In this document: positions 34,841 through 42,727 of the stretch, piece by piece
Position numbering within the stretch: the stretch's first letter is position 1
Layout: the number at the start of each line of letters is the position of its first letter
DNA from: CAJQQK01 sp051010015
GTDB lineage: Bacteria; Pseudomonadota; Alphaproteobacteria; Rhizobiales; Hyphomicrobiaceae
Length of the DNA: 64,000 nucleotides
NCBI GenBank assembly: GCA_051010015.1
Contig: JBPCVZ010000098.1
Location: 1-64,000, forward strand
Direction: 5' to 3'
The notes under the pieces: model-generated
What the model was told of the DNA's origin: nothing
Seen by the model: only the letters and a program-made list of their open reading frames with translations
Databases searched by the model: none
Program-made: the position numbers and the translations under genes

Positions 34841-35887
34841 CTATAGCGCCTTCGCCGCCTTCAGCTTGGCGAGGAGATCGGTCAGGCCCTGCTCTTTCAA
34901 AGCACGTTCGGCCATCTTGGCATCGTAGGTGCCTTTTGCGCCCTTCCAGGCCAACACGGCACCGGCGTTCCATTTTGCCTGCTCTTCCGCGTTCGGCTTG
35001 TAGTATGTTTTCACATTCTTCTTGATATTGGCCGCGCCTTTGGCGGTCCATTTGCCATCCAGGGCAATGGCTGCCGGAATTGTCTCATCCATCGCCTTTT
35101 GGAGTGCTTCCTGGGCCCACTTCGGCAGTTTCTGGAAACGCTTTTCATGCATGTAGATGACGTTGGCACCCCAGGCACCGCCCATAATCGTATAGTGCTT
35201 TGTAACTTCATGCAGCTTGCTAAGGTCCTGCCAGGGCTGCTGCACATACTGGCCGTTGACGACGCCCGTTTGCAGACCTTGGTAGAGCTGCGTCCAATCG
35301 TATGGGATCGGCACCCCGCCCCATGATTTGATCAAAGTGAATTCGACCGGGCTCTTGGTGACCCGGATCTTGATCCCTTTGAGGTCTTTCGGCTCCTTGA
35401 CCGGGCGAACGCTGTTGCCAAGCGCGCGAAAGCCGCCAACCGAGAACACACCAAAGACGCGGAACGGTGTCTCCTTCAAAGCGCGCGCATGCAGCTCCTT
35501 GCCAAACCAGCCCAAGGCAAGCTTGTTCGCGTTGTCGGAGTCCTTGAAGATGAATGGTAGGTCGGTGATTGCGTAGGTGGCGGAAAAGTTACCGAAATTC
35601 GCCGTTGAGCTCGTTGCGATATCGACAAGCCCCTGCATCGCCTGCTCGCCGCACTTCTGTTCACCACAGATTGATCCCGACCAGTGCGGCACGACCTCCA
35701 TCTTTCCGCCCGAGTACTCTTTGACCTTAGGCATCAGCACTTCGACGATTGCCTGGCCCATTGACACTTTTGGGTTGGCGACCGTGCCGAGTTTTAGAGT
35801 GATCTCTGCGGCAAGCGCCGGGCCCACAAGCACCGTCGAGGCAATGGCCGCCGTTGAGGCGAAAGTCACGAATTGTCCCAACTTCAT
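34841..35887 (-). CDS. dctP: TRAP transporter substrate-binding protein DctP
   Basis: 348 residues. A Sec signal peptide with likely cleavage after GPALA (about residue 26) fits a periplasmic protein. LKLGTVANPKVSMGQA, and DLKGIKIRVTKSPVEF with the conserved Arg that binds the substrate carboxylate, place it in the DctP family; YDWTQLYQGLQTGVVNGQ is also typical. It presumably delivers a carboxylated ligand to DctQM, which are encoded convergently next to it; in most TRAP operons P, Q and M lie on one strand. The upstream GC-rich hairpin at about 35909-35928 lies in its leader. Confidence 0.92.
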   Translation of the reverse strand: MKLGQFVTFASTAAIASTVLVGPALAAEITLKLGTVANPKVSMGQAIVEVLMPKVKEYSGGKMEVVPHWSGSICGEQKCGEQAMQGLVDIATSSTANFGNFSATYAITDLPFIFKDSDNANKLALGWFGKELHARALKETPFRVFGVFSVGGFRALGNSVRPVKEPKDLKGIKIRVTKSPVEFTLIKSWGGVPIPYDWTQLYQGLQTGVVNGQYVQQPWQDLSKLHEVTKHYTIMGGAWGANVIYMHEKRFQKLPKWAQEALQKAMDETIPAAIALDGKWTAKGAANIKKNVKTYYKPNAEEQAKWNAGAVLAWKGAKGTYDAKMAERALKEQGLTDLLAKLKAAKAL

Positions 35888-35908
35888 TTTCAGCGTTCTC
35901 CCTGGGTC

Positions 35909-35928
35909 AGGCCGGCCTTGCCGGCCCG
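35909..35928 (-). other. GC-rich hairpin in the dctP leader
   Basis: GGCCGG and CCGGCC flank a short CCTTG spacer just upstream of the dctP ribosome-binding site (GGGAGA). In the dctP transcript this would form a stable stem about 20-40 bases before the start codon. It could tune translation or stability or be a remnant of a repeat. No known riboswitch was recognised. Confidence 0.4.
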
Positions 35929-36174
35929 CAATTTGAATCAGGCCGTGCCGAGTAGCTATCTGATGAGCTGTGGTTGCCGTTCAACCATTGCGCGATCTTT
36001 GCGAAGTTCACGTCAGGCTGGACCAACGATATTGCCGCTGCATGTTCAGACGAGCCACGAAGCACCGATGTTATCATTGACATCGATTGCAAACGCTACA
36101 TTGTCGCATAGGGCCCGTCAAACAAAGGGTTTGCTGTTGCTCGCCATGGCGCGCCAATCGATAGGTACGATGCG

Positions 36175-37206
36175 ATGAAGTTTGGAACGTTTCACTTGAT
36201 GGAGCAGCCGTTTAGCAAGACGGAAGCGCAAGTCTATCAAGAGCAAATGGTGCAGATGCAGCTTGCCGATACGCTCGGTTTCGACTGGGTTTGGCTCACC
36301 GAGCATCATTTTTCATCGTTGCCTCACGCACCCGATGTGCCGGGAGAATACTGCGTAAGTGCATCGCCATTCGCGATGGCGTGCGCCGTCTCGCAGATAA
36401 CAAAGAGTGTGCGCATTGGCACGGCGATAAAGGTGTTGCCGCTCGAGCATCCGCTGCGCACGGCAGAAGACGTTGCAATGGCAGACATCATGAGTAACGG
36501 ACGCATCGATTTTGGCGTCGGGCTTGGTTATCGCCAGTATGAATTTGATGGCCTTGGGGTTCCCATCGAAGAGAAGCAGGCGCGGTTCGAAGAGGCATTG
36601 AAGATCGTGCTGGGCGTATGGACGACCGATGAATTTTCCTACGATGGCCAATTCTGGAAAGTGCCGCGGATGACGCTGGTGCCGCGCCCCCTACAAAAGC
36701 CACACCCGCCCGTGTGGTATGCAACGCGCCTCGGAACGCCCGCCGCCATCGATTTCGCAGCCAGGAATGATTATCGCCTGCTATGTGCCTGGGCGCCGCG
36801 CCATGATCTCAAACTGACGTACGATCGCATGGCGCGCGCGCATTCCGAGCGCGGTCGTGAAGGCAAGCCGTTTGACTTTACGTGCCTACGCCACGTGTTC
36901 GTGGGTGAAAGTGATGCCGACGCCAAGCGACGCGGCACGGAATACATCGAGTACTATATGGAATCGACCAAGTTCTTTCGGCCGATCGGTGACCACGAAC
37001 GCGACGAAATGATTTTCGGCGGGCCGCAGACCTGCATCGATAAGATCACCAGTCTTGGCCTCGAAACCGGGGTCAACAATCTTATTTGTTGGATGAACTT
37101 CGGTGGCCTGCCGCAAAACATGGTCGAAGCCTCAATGAAACTGTTTTCGCAAGAGGTCGTTCCCGGCGTGCGCAAGTGCCTTGGCTCAACTCAGTCCTTG
37201 CATTGA
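36175..37206 (+). CDS. LLM-class flavin-dependent monooxygenase
   Basis: 343 residues of luciferase-like fold. KFGTFHLMEQPF, DWVWLTEHHFSS, SVRIGTAIKVLPLEHPLRTAEDVAMAD and GRIDFGVGLGYRQYEFDG are typical of FMN-dependent alkanal monooxygenase-like enzymes. Such proteins hydroxylate or cleave small molecules with reduced flavin supplied by a partner reductase; none is nearby. It is divergent from dctP (287 bases between with no gene) and followed by a GYD-domain gene on the same strand. Substrate unknown; it differs in length and motifs from the other two LLM proteins in the window. Confidence 0.85.
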   Translation: MKFGTFHLMEQPFSKTEAQVYQEQMVQMQLADTLGFDWVWLTEHHFSSLPHAPDVPGEYCVSASPFAMACAVSQITKSVRIGTAIKVLPLEHPLRTAEDVAMADIMSNGRIDFGVGLGYRQYEFDGLGVPIEEKQARFEEALKIVLGVWTTDEFSYDGQFWKVPRMTLVPRPLQKPHPPVWYATRLGTPAAIDFAARNDYRLLCAWAPRHDLKLTYDRMARAHSERGREGKPFDFTCLRHVFVGESDADAKRRGTEYIEYYMESTKFFRPIGDHERDEMIFGGPQTCIDKITSLGLETGVNNLICWMNFGGLPQNMVEASMKLFSQEVVPGVRKCLGSTQSLH

Positions 37207-37372
37207 ACGATGCATCAATTGCAATGATTCACGACAAGACAATACGTTCGTCATCGGCGTCCAACGACGGCGAGCCGTCCGAACTCGGTTGCTTCGTTGT
37301 CTGGACTGGCTCGGCGCCGCCGCCTTGTGCAATGCTGACGAACCGGAAGGTTTGAAACAAGGCGCTAAACTC

Positions 37373-37705
37373 ATGACCATTACTGTCGCACTCCTGATAA
37401 AGTACAACAACGACAAGAAGAAAGAGATGCTCGACGCACCGAGCGACCGTGCCGCGGTTTCTCGCAAGGCCGTCTCTGCCATGGGCGGCAAGCTACTTCA
37501 TGCCTGGGGGACGTGTGGCGAATACGACATGATGTTTGTCTATGAGATGCCTGATATGACGACTGTCGCCGCGAACATGCATCTCGCGGAGGCAACGGGA
37601 ATGTCGAAGTACCACAAGATCATCCCTCTGTTTAGCAATGAAGACTTTGTTGAGTCTCAAAGACGTGCCGGGACCCTGCGCGACAGTTATTCCGGCGTCA
37701 CCTGA
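37373..37705 (+). CDS. GYD-domain protein
   Basis: 110 residues from ATG 37373; the frame is open upstream but that part is not protein-like. The sequence VALLIKYNN, the SAMGGKLLHAWGTCGEYDMMFVYEMPD stretch and repeated hydrophobic strands match the GYD family of small ferredoxin-fold proteins, with G-E-Y-D at the family motif. Function in the family is not established. The last 19 bases overlap the 3' end of the convergent hyuB. It may be co-transcribed with the LLM gene 166 bases upstream. Confidence 0.72.
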   Translation: MTITVALLIKYNNDKKKEMLDAPSDRAAVSRKAVSAMGGKLLHAWGTCGEYDMMFVYEMPDMTTVAANMHLAEATGMSKYHKIIPLFSNEDFVESQRRAGTLRDSYSGVT

Positions 37706-39435
37706 TCACTGGCTTTGCTGTGAGTGCGCGACGCCTGATCGGGAGGCGATTGCTTGACGTGATCGGCAGGATGCGTGCTAAGAGCCGAACTGTTCGTGCG
37801 ACGGGTATCGCCCTTGCCCCAACCGCCACCGCCGGCTGTCTCCATGATTAGTTTGTCGCCTGCCTTTAGATGTCCAGCAAGCGTCTTGGACCCTAGGGGC
37901 GTGTTTGACCCGTCGACATGATGGATCAAGAAGCGCGCTGTCCGGCCGTCACTGCCGCCGGCGGCGCCCGGTGCTGGGTGCAACGCCCGCTCGAACAGCA
38001 GCGAGAATTGGACGTCGTCGACAAGTACAAGCACGGATCGGCGCACGCCCATACCACCATCGTCAAGGCCTTTGCCGCCAGACCCGTCGATCAGTTCATA
38101 TGCATCGATCCGGATCGGTAACGCTGCCTCAACGGCTTCGATCGGCAGGTTCATGGTGTTTCCCATGTGCACGCGATGACCATCAAGGCCGGCACCACCA
38201 CTGGACGCACCCATGCCGCCGCCGGTGGTTTCGAGATGCACGAACCGGCGATCTCGAATTGGGTCGACGCCACCAATCGCCCAAACGCCGGCACATCCGT
38301 AACTCGCACCAATGGCCAATTCCGGTGCCGCCGGTGCTAGCGCTTCTAACAGCAGGTCGACCAGCCGGTTGGACATCTCGGTGTTGCCGGCCACCACAGG
38401 CGCCGGATATCGCGGGTTAACAAGGGTTCCTTCGGGAGCAGTGACGCGGAGCGGCCGATAGGCGCCCGAATTCGGCTGTACTTCGCCGCCGGCAAGTGCG
38501 AGGAGGACGTAGTTGCATGCCGATGTTGTGACGGAAAGCGGCGCGTTCATAGGGCCACGAGCTTGTGACGCGGTCCCGGTAAAATCACAGTGGAGAGCGG
38601 TGCCGGTCTTTTCGATGGTGACGTGAATGCGCAGCGCACCATCACCGCAGTCTTCGACAAAGCCGTCGCCGTCGAGGTGCCGGGTGGCCGAGTAGATACC
38701 ATCTGGCAACTTGGCAAGTGTTGCTTCAATGAGGCGATGGCTATAGGTCTGTGTCGCGCCCAGGATCTTAACCAAGGTCAAGGCACCGTATCGCTCGGCC
38801 AGGCTCTCGGCGCGTTCGACGCCGCGCGTATTGCCAGCGATTTGCGCCTTGAAATCTCCGATGCGATCCAGCGGAACGCGAACATTCGCGAACAGCACTG
38901 ACCAGAGTTCGTCGTCGACCACGCCGGCCTTGATGATCTTGATCGGCGGCAGGCGCAGGCCTTCCTTGATGATCTCGTCGGTGACCGACGAACTGCCGGG
39001 TGTTGCGCCGCCGACATCCGGCCAATGGACACGGCTTGCCGCGAAACCAATCAATTGATTGTCGGCGAAGATCCCCGTGAGCAGCGTCATATCTGGTAGA
39101 TGCGAGCCGCCTGAATAGGGATCGTTGTTGAGCACGGCATCGCCGCGTTGCCATGTCTCGGCCGGATAGCGTGTGAGGATGCCGCGCGCCGAGTGCGGCA
39201 TGGCACCGAGGTGTACGGGAATGTCGTTGCCTTGTGCGACCACCTGGCCATGAACGTCCAGGAGCGCACATGAAAGGTCGGCGGAAAGGCTGAGCAGCGG
39301 CGAGAATGACGCGCGCATAATAGAAGACTTCATCTCTTCGCAGATCGCATAGAGGCCGCTGCGCACAACCTCGAAGGTGACCGGGTCGACGCCGTCGAAT
39401 AAGGCATTATCGTTTGTTGTCGTGACGCTGGACAT
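37687..39435 (-). CDS. hyuB: Hydantoinase/oxoprolinase family protein, subunit B (third copy)
   Basis: 582 residues. DPVTFEVVRSGLYAICEEMKSSIMRASFSPL is the standard HyuB start region; NDPYSGGSHLPDMTL, ASRVHWPDVGG and DGSGGKGLDDGGMGVRR are family signatures, and AGGGGWG-like TAGGGGWGKGD closes the core. The start overlaps the stop of its HyuA by one base (TAATG), so the two are coupled. It follows the shorter HyuB plan, without the C-terminal tail of the first copy. The partner and the neighbouring D-glutamate cyclase-like gene suggest 5-oxoproline or a similar lactam as substrate. Confidence 0.88.
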   Translation of the reverse strand: MSSVTTTNDNALFDGVDPVTFEVVRSGLYAICEEMKSSIMRASFSPLLSLSADLSCALLDVHGQVVAQGNDIPVHLGAMPHSARGILTRYPAETWQRGDAVLNNDPYSGGSHLPDMTLLTGIFADNQLIGFAASRVHWPDVGGATPGSSSVTDEIIKEGLRLPPIKIIKAGVVDDELWSVLFANVRVPLDRIGDFKAQIAGNTRGVERAESLAERYGALTLVKILGATQTYSHRLIEATLAKLPDGIYSATRHLDGDGFVEDCGDGALRIHVTIEKTGTALHCDFTGTASQARGPMNAPLSVTTSACNYVLLALAGGEVQPNSGAYRPLRVTAPEGTLVNPRYPAPVVAGNTEMSNRLVDLLLEALAPAAPELAIGASYGCAGVWAIGGVDPIRDRRFVHLETTGGGMGASSGGAGLDGHRVHMGNTMNLPIEAVEAALPIRIDAYELIDGSGGKGLDDGGMGVRRSVLVLVDDVQFSLLFERALHPAPGAAGGSDGRTARFLIHHVDGSNTPLGSKTLAGHLKAGDKLIMETAGGGGWGKGDTRRTNSSALSTHPADHVKQSPPDQASRTHSKASDQVTPE

Positions 39436-41519
39436 TATGCTTCCACCCCAATCGACAATGAACCGCTCTCACCAACCGTGACGACTTGTCCGTCCAGAAC
39501 GCGAATGGTAGCCCCAAAATCCTCGATGATAACGGGTCCGACCAAGCGTTCGCTGGGCGATAACGACCCACGGGCGACTACATCCATCGCGACGTGATCG
39601 TCGCCTGATATCCAAACCTGTCGCGTGCGTCGTGATTGCATCTCGCTGTGCGTCGCGCTCTGACGAACACGGCTGCCTTGGAACACCGGTGCACGCGCAA
39701 CGAGGCGCAGGTTGACGATCTCGACCACATGGTTTGGTAGATCGAAGCCATAGACCTCGATGTATTTATCACGAAAGTGGCGTTCTAGGTTGACGGGTTC
39801 CAGGTCACCATCTCGGTCGGCCGACACAGTCAATTCGAACAACTGGCCTTCAAAGCGCAGGTCGATGTTCCTCTCCGTTACGCGTTCCAGTGCGTCATTG
39901 GCAACGTCAGCTTGCATCAACGTGTCGGCTTTGTCCTCAAGCGCATGAAATAATTTGCGTAGCGCATTGGAGTCGACCTGCGAGACCCGGCGCAGATAGG
40001 TCTGCACAAGGTCATGACGGTACTCTCCGAGGATCGTGCCGATCGCGCTGAACAAACCCGGATAGGCGGGTATGATAATCCGCGGAATTCCGACGTCACG
40101 GGCGATTTCCGCGGCGTGCAGAGGGCCGGCGCCCCCGAAGGCGACCAGCGCAAAATCGCGCGGGTCCAGGCCGCGGCGCAGCGTTGCCAAGCGTACCATC
40201 TCGGCCATGTTGGCATTTGCAAGTCTAAGTATCCCGAGCGCGACAGTACGTATTGACCAGCCAAGCGGTTCGGCCAAATGCCGCGCGATGGCGGCTTCGG
40301 CTAGATTGCGGAAAATGGCGACATCTTCGTTGGCAAAACCGTCCGCAGCGATATGCCCCAAGACAACGTGCGCATCGGTGACGGTGGGGTGTTCGCCGCC
40401 CTTGCCGTAGGCGGCCGGCCCTGGCGCGGCGCCAGTGCTCTCCGGGCCGACCTTGATAACACCGGCCGAGTCCAGCCGTGCCACTGAGCCGCCGCCGGAG
40501 CCAATCTCTATGATATCGACAGCTGGGCTCGTGATCGGGTATCCGCCGAGGTTCCGGCCATTGACGAATTGATCGGCATGAAATTCCGTGCTGAGGCGTG
40601 GCTCGCCGTCAACGATCACACCGGCCTTCGCGGTTGTCCCGCCCATATCGAAGGCGATCAGGTTCGACCGTCCTTCGACGCGACCCAACGTAGCGGTGGC
40701 GATGACGCCAGCGGCTGGCCCCGACTCGATAAGGTGCACGGGGTAGCGCTTGGCGTTCGTTGTGGATGTGAGACCGCCGTTCGATTTGGTGATCGAAAGC
40801 GTGTCGATCTTGCGGACACGCAATTGGCTCTCGAGTGACTCGACATAATGAGCGACGGCAGGACCGATATATCCGTTGACGGTCGTCGTGCTGGTTCGTT
40901 CGAACTCACGGAACGCACCGCTGACATCACTCGACCGGGTGATGTAGATATTCGGGAAGGCGTCTCGGAGCGCGTTTGCGAGCAGGCACTCGTGAGCATC
41001 GTTGGCATATGCATGCAGCAGACTGATGGCGACGGCCTCGACTTTTGACTGCCGCACGAGTTCGGCCAGACGCTCGATCTCGGCTTTGGTCAACCGTTTC
41101 TCGATGCTGCCATCGAATAGGATCCGCTCATTGGCTTCGAAACGCAGGGCGCGCGGCGTCAATGGCGGTGATACGACGGGCTTCATATCGTAAAGGCGCG
41201 GACGTGCCTGGCGACGCAGGGCGAGGACATCGCGGAAACCTTTTGTCGTGATGAGGGCCGTGATGGCACCGCGCTTCTCGATCAGGGTGTTTGTGCCAAC
41301 CGTTGTCCCGTGAAAGATTGCGCTTGCCTGCATCTTGGTGCGCTCGACAAAGCGATCGACGCCCTGAACCGCTGCATTGGCCGGATTGTCCGGGGTCGAT
41401 GGCAGTTTGAAGACGGCGGCCACGGTTCCACTGTTGCGGTCTAGCGCGAAAATATCGGTAAACGTGCCGCCGACATCGATGCCTATAGCAATATCTGGGT
41501 GTGAGGGAGATTTGATCAT
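39435..41519 (-). CDS. hyuA: Hydantoinase/oxoprolinase family protein, subunit A (third copy)
   Basis: 694 residues from ATG 41519, which has AGG seven bases upstream; the frame is open to 41939 but the extra 140 residues lack family similarity and would overlap the divergent gene. AIGIDVGGTFTDI and FDMGGTTAKAGVI are the two phosphate motifs. The stretch before GSGGGSVARL is V-D-I-I-E, keeping Asp but not the His of the D-x-H seen in the second copy. It works with the following HyuB. Candidates are 5-oxoprolinase or N-methylhydantoinase-like activity; adjacent TAXI transporter and D-glutamate cyclase genes favour glutamate-related lactams. Confidence 0.9.
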   Translation of the reverse strand: MIKSPSHPDIAIGIDVGGTFTDIFALDRNSGTVAAVFKLPSTPDNPANAAVQGVDRFVERTKMQASAIFHGTTVGTNTLIEKRGAITALITTKGFRDVLALRRQARPRLYDMKPVVSPPLTPRALRFEANERILFDGSIEKRLTKAEIERLAELVRQSKVEAVAISLLHAYANDAHECLLANALRDAFPNIYITRSSDVSGAFREFERTSTTTVNGYIGPAVAHYVESLESQLRVRKIDTLSITKSNGGLTSTTNAKRYPVHLIESGPAAGVIATATLGRVEGRSNLIAFDMGGTTAKAGVIVDGEPRLSTEFHADQFVNGRNLGGYPITSPAVDIIEIGSGGGSVARLDSAGVIKVGPESTGAAPGPAAYGKGGEHPTVTDAHVVLGHIAADGFANEDVAIFRNLAEAAIARHLAEPLGWSIRTVALGILRLANANMAEMVRLATLRRGLDPRDFALVAFGGAGPLHAAEIARDVGIPRIIIPAYPGLFSAIGTILGEYRHDLVQTYLRRVSQVDSNALRKLFHALEDKADTLMQADVANDALERVTERNIDLRFEGQLFELTVSADRDGDLEPVNLERHFRDKYIEVYGFDLPNHVVEIVNLRLVARAPVFQGSRVRQSATHSEMQSRRTRQVWISGDDHVAMDVVARGSLSPSERLVGPVIIEDFGATIRVLDGQVVTVGESGSLSIGVEA

Positions 41520-41775
41520 TCTAGACCTGCGATTGGTTTGTCGGCGTCTTCTATCGAGCGCGCCAAGATATTGCGATGATGCATCACATTTCGGTAGGGT
41601 GTGAAGACTGCAAAGTTGACGCTGATCATTCGGAAGGTTGTTCAGTTTGGAACGAACGCTCCAAAACAATTTGAAGTCGAATGAGATCCACTTTCTGCGA
41701 GTTTCGTCGGAAGTGCGCCAGTGGCGACGCGCAGAGACGTGGAACCGACTAGAATGACGCAACAGGCAACGGAAC
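41520..41775. promoter_or_regulatory. Divergent region between hyuA and the D-glutamate cyclase-like gene
   Basis: 256 bases without a gene, flanked by divergent coding starts; it must carry both promoters. No regulator gene is adjacent and no palindrome stood out. Divergent placement supports joint control of the third hyuAB pair and the cyclase. Confidence 0.4.
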
Positions 41776-42642
41776 ATGGCAATCACTGAGAATCGCAATG
41801 ACCTCATCTTCCATCCGGACCCGCGGTCTGTTGCAACAGGTCGTGCTGCTCGGTTGCAGTATCGAGCCAAAGAGCTCGCACCATTTACGCAGACGACTGG
41901 CGTTGCCGCCGGATATGTGCAGGGCAGCCCGGTAATCATTCCCAGTGTCCTCGCTCTCGACTTTCTGACTATGTGTCAGCGCAACCCAAAGCCTTGCCCG
42001 CTCATCGCGGTTTCGAACCCAGGTGATCCGTCGCTACCGACGCTTGGTCACGATATTGACGTGCGTACAGATATCGGCGGTTATCGCGTCTGGCGGCGTG
42101 GTGAACTTGTCGATGAGGTGGCCGATATTGGCGGATTATGGCGCAATGACTTCGTCACCTTCGTCATCGGTTGCTCCTATTCTTTCGAAGATGCCCTGAT
42201 GCGCGACGGGCTCGAATTGCGCCATCACACGGAAAATTCATGTGTGCCGATGTATCGAACGAGCCTGCCGCTGGTGTCGTCAGGCCCCTTCTCGGGCAAC
42301 GTGTGTGTGTCGATGCGTCCGTTCAGAGCACGCGATGCGATCCGGGCCATCGAGATCACCAGTCGATTTCCACTGACGCACGGTACGCCGGTCCATCTTG
42401 GCGATCCCACGGAAATCGGCATCACGGACCTAGCGGCGCCGCTTGTCGGCGACCCTGTCACCGTTCGTCCAGGGGAACTACCAGTGTTCTGGGGATGTGG
42501 GATCACACCACAGTATTCCCTGCTTTCGGCGCGGCCGGAGATCGCGATCACGCATAAGCCGGGATGCTTGTTGGTCTCGGATGTATTGTCGACATCGGAT
42601 GCGATGGATCTGCCGGCCGTGCAAAGCTCGAACGTCCACTGA
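41776..42642 (+). CDS. D-glutamate cyclase-like protein (DUF1445)
   Basis: 288 residues. GCSYSFEDALMRDGLELRHH, VPMYRTSLPLVSSGPFSG and CVSMRPF are the hallmark stretches of the DUF1445/YcsI family, whose mammalian C14orf159 member converts D-glutamate to 5-oxo-D-proline. The N-terminal part GVAAGYVQGSPVIIP and FWGCGITPQYSL towards the end also fit. In many bacteria these genes sit with oxoprolinase or LamB/KipI genes; here the hyuAB pair is divergent. It could make or remove a lactam that HyuAB opens. Some members are annotated as hydro-lyases. Confidence 0.8.
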   Translation: MAITENRNDLIFHPDPRSVATGRAARLQYRAKELAPFTQTTGVAAGYVQGSPVIIPSVLALDFLTMCQRNPKPCPLIAVSNPGDPSLPTLGHDIDVRTDIGGYRVWRRGELVDEVADIGGLWRNDFVTFVIGCSYSFEDALMRDGLELRHHTENSCVPMYRTSLPLVSSGPFSGNVCVSMRPFRARDAIRAIEITSRFPLTHGTPVHLGDPTEIGITDLAAPLVGDPVTVRPGELPVFWGCGITPQYSLLSARPEIAITHKPGCLLVSDVLSTSDAMDLPAVQSSNVH

Positions 42643-42727
42643 AGCGGTCGGCAGTCATCAGGCGCCACCTGTCAATACGGCTGGCGCAGAGCTCACGTCA
42701 GGGGCCGTCATTTGATCTAAGCGGTGA

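Noticed and set aside
41520..41939. 140-residue extension of the third HyuA
   Set aside because: Would overlap the divergent D-glutamate cyclase-like gene and has no family similarity; HyuA proteins start with the actin-like motif near residue 10.
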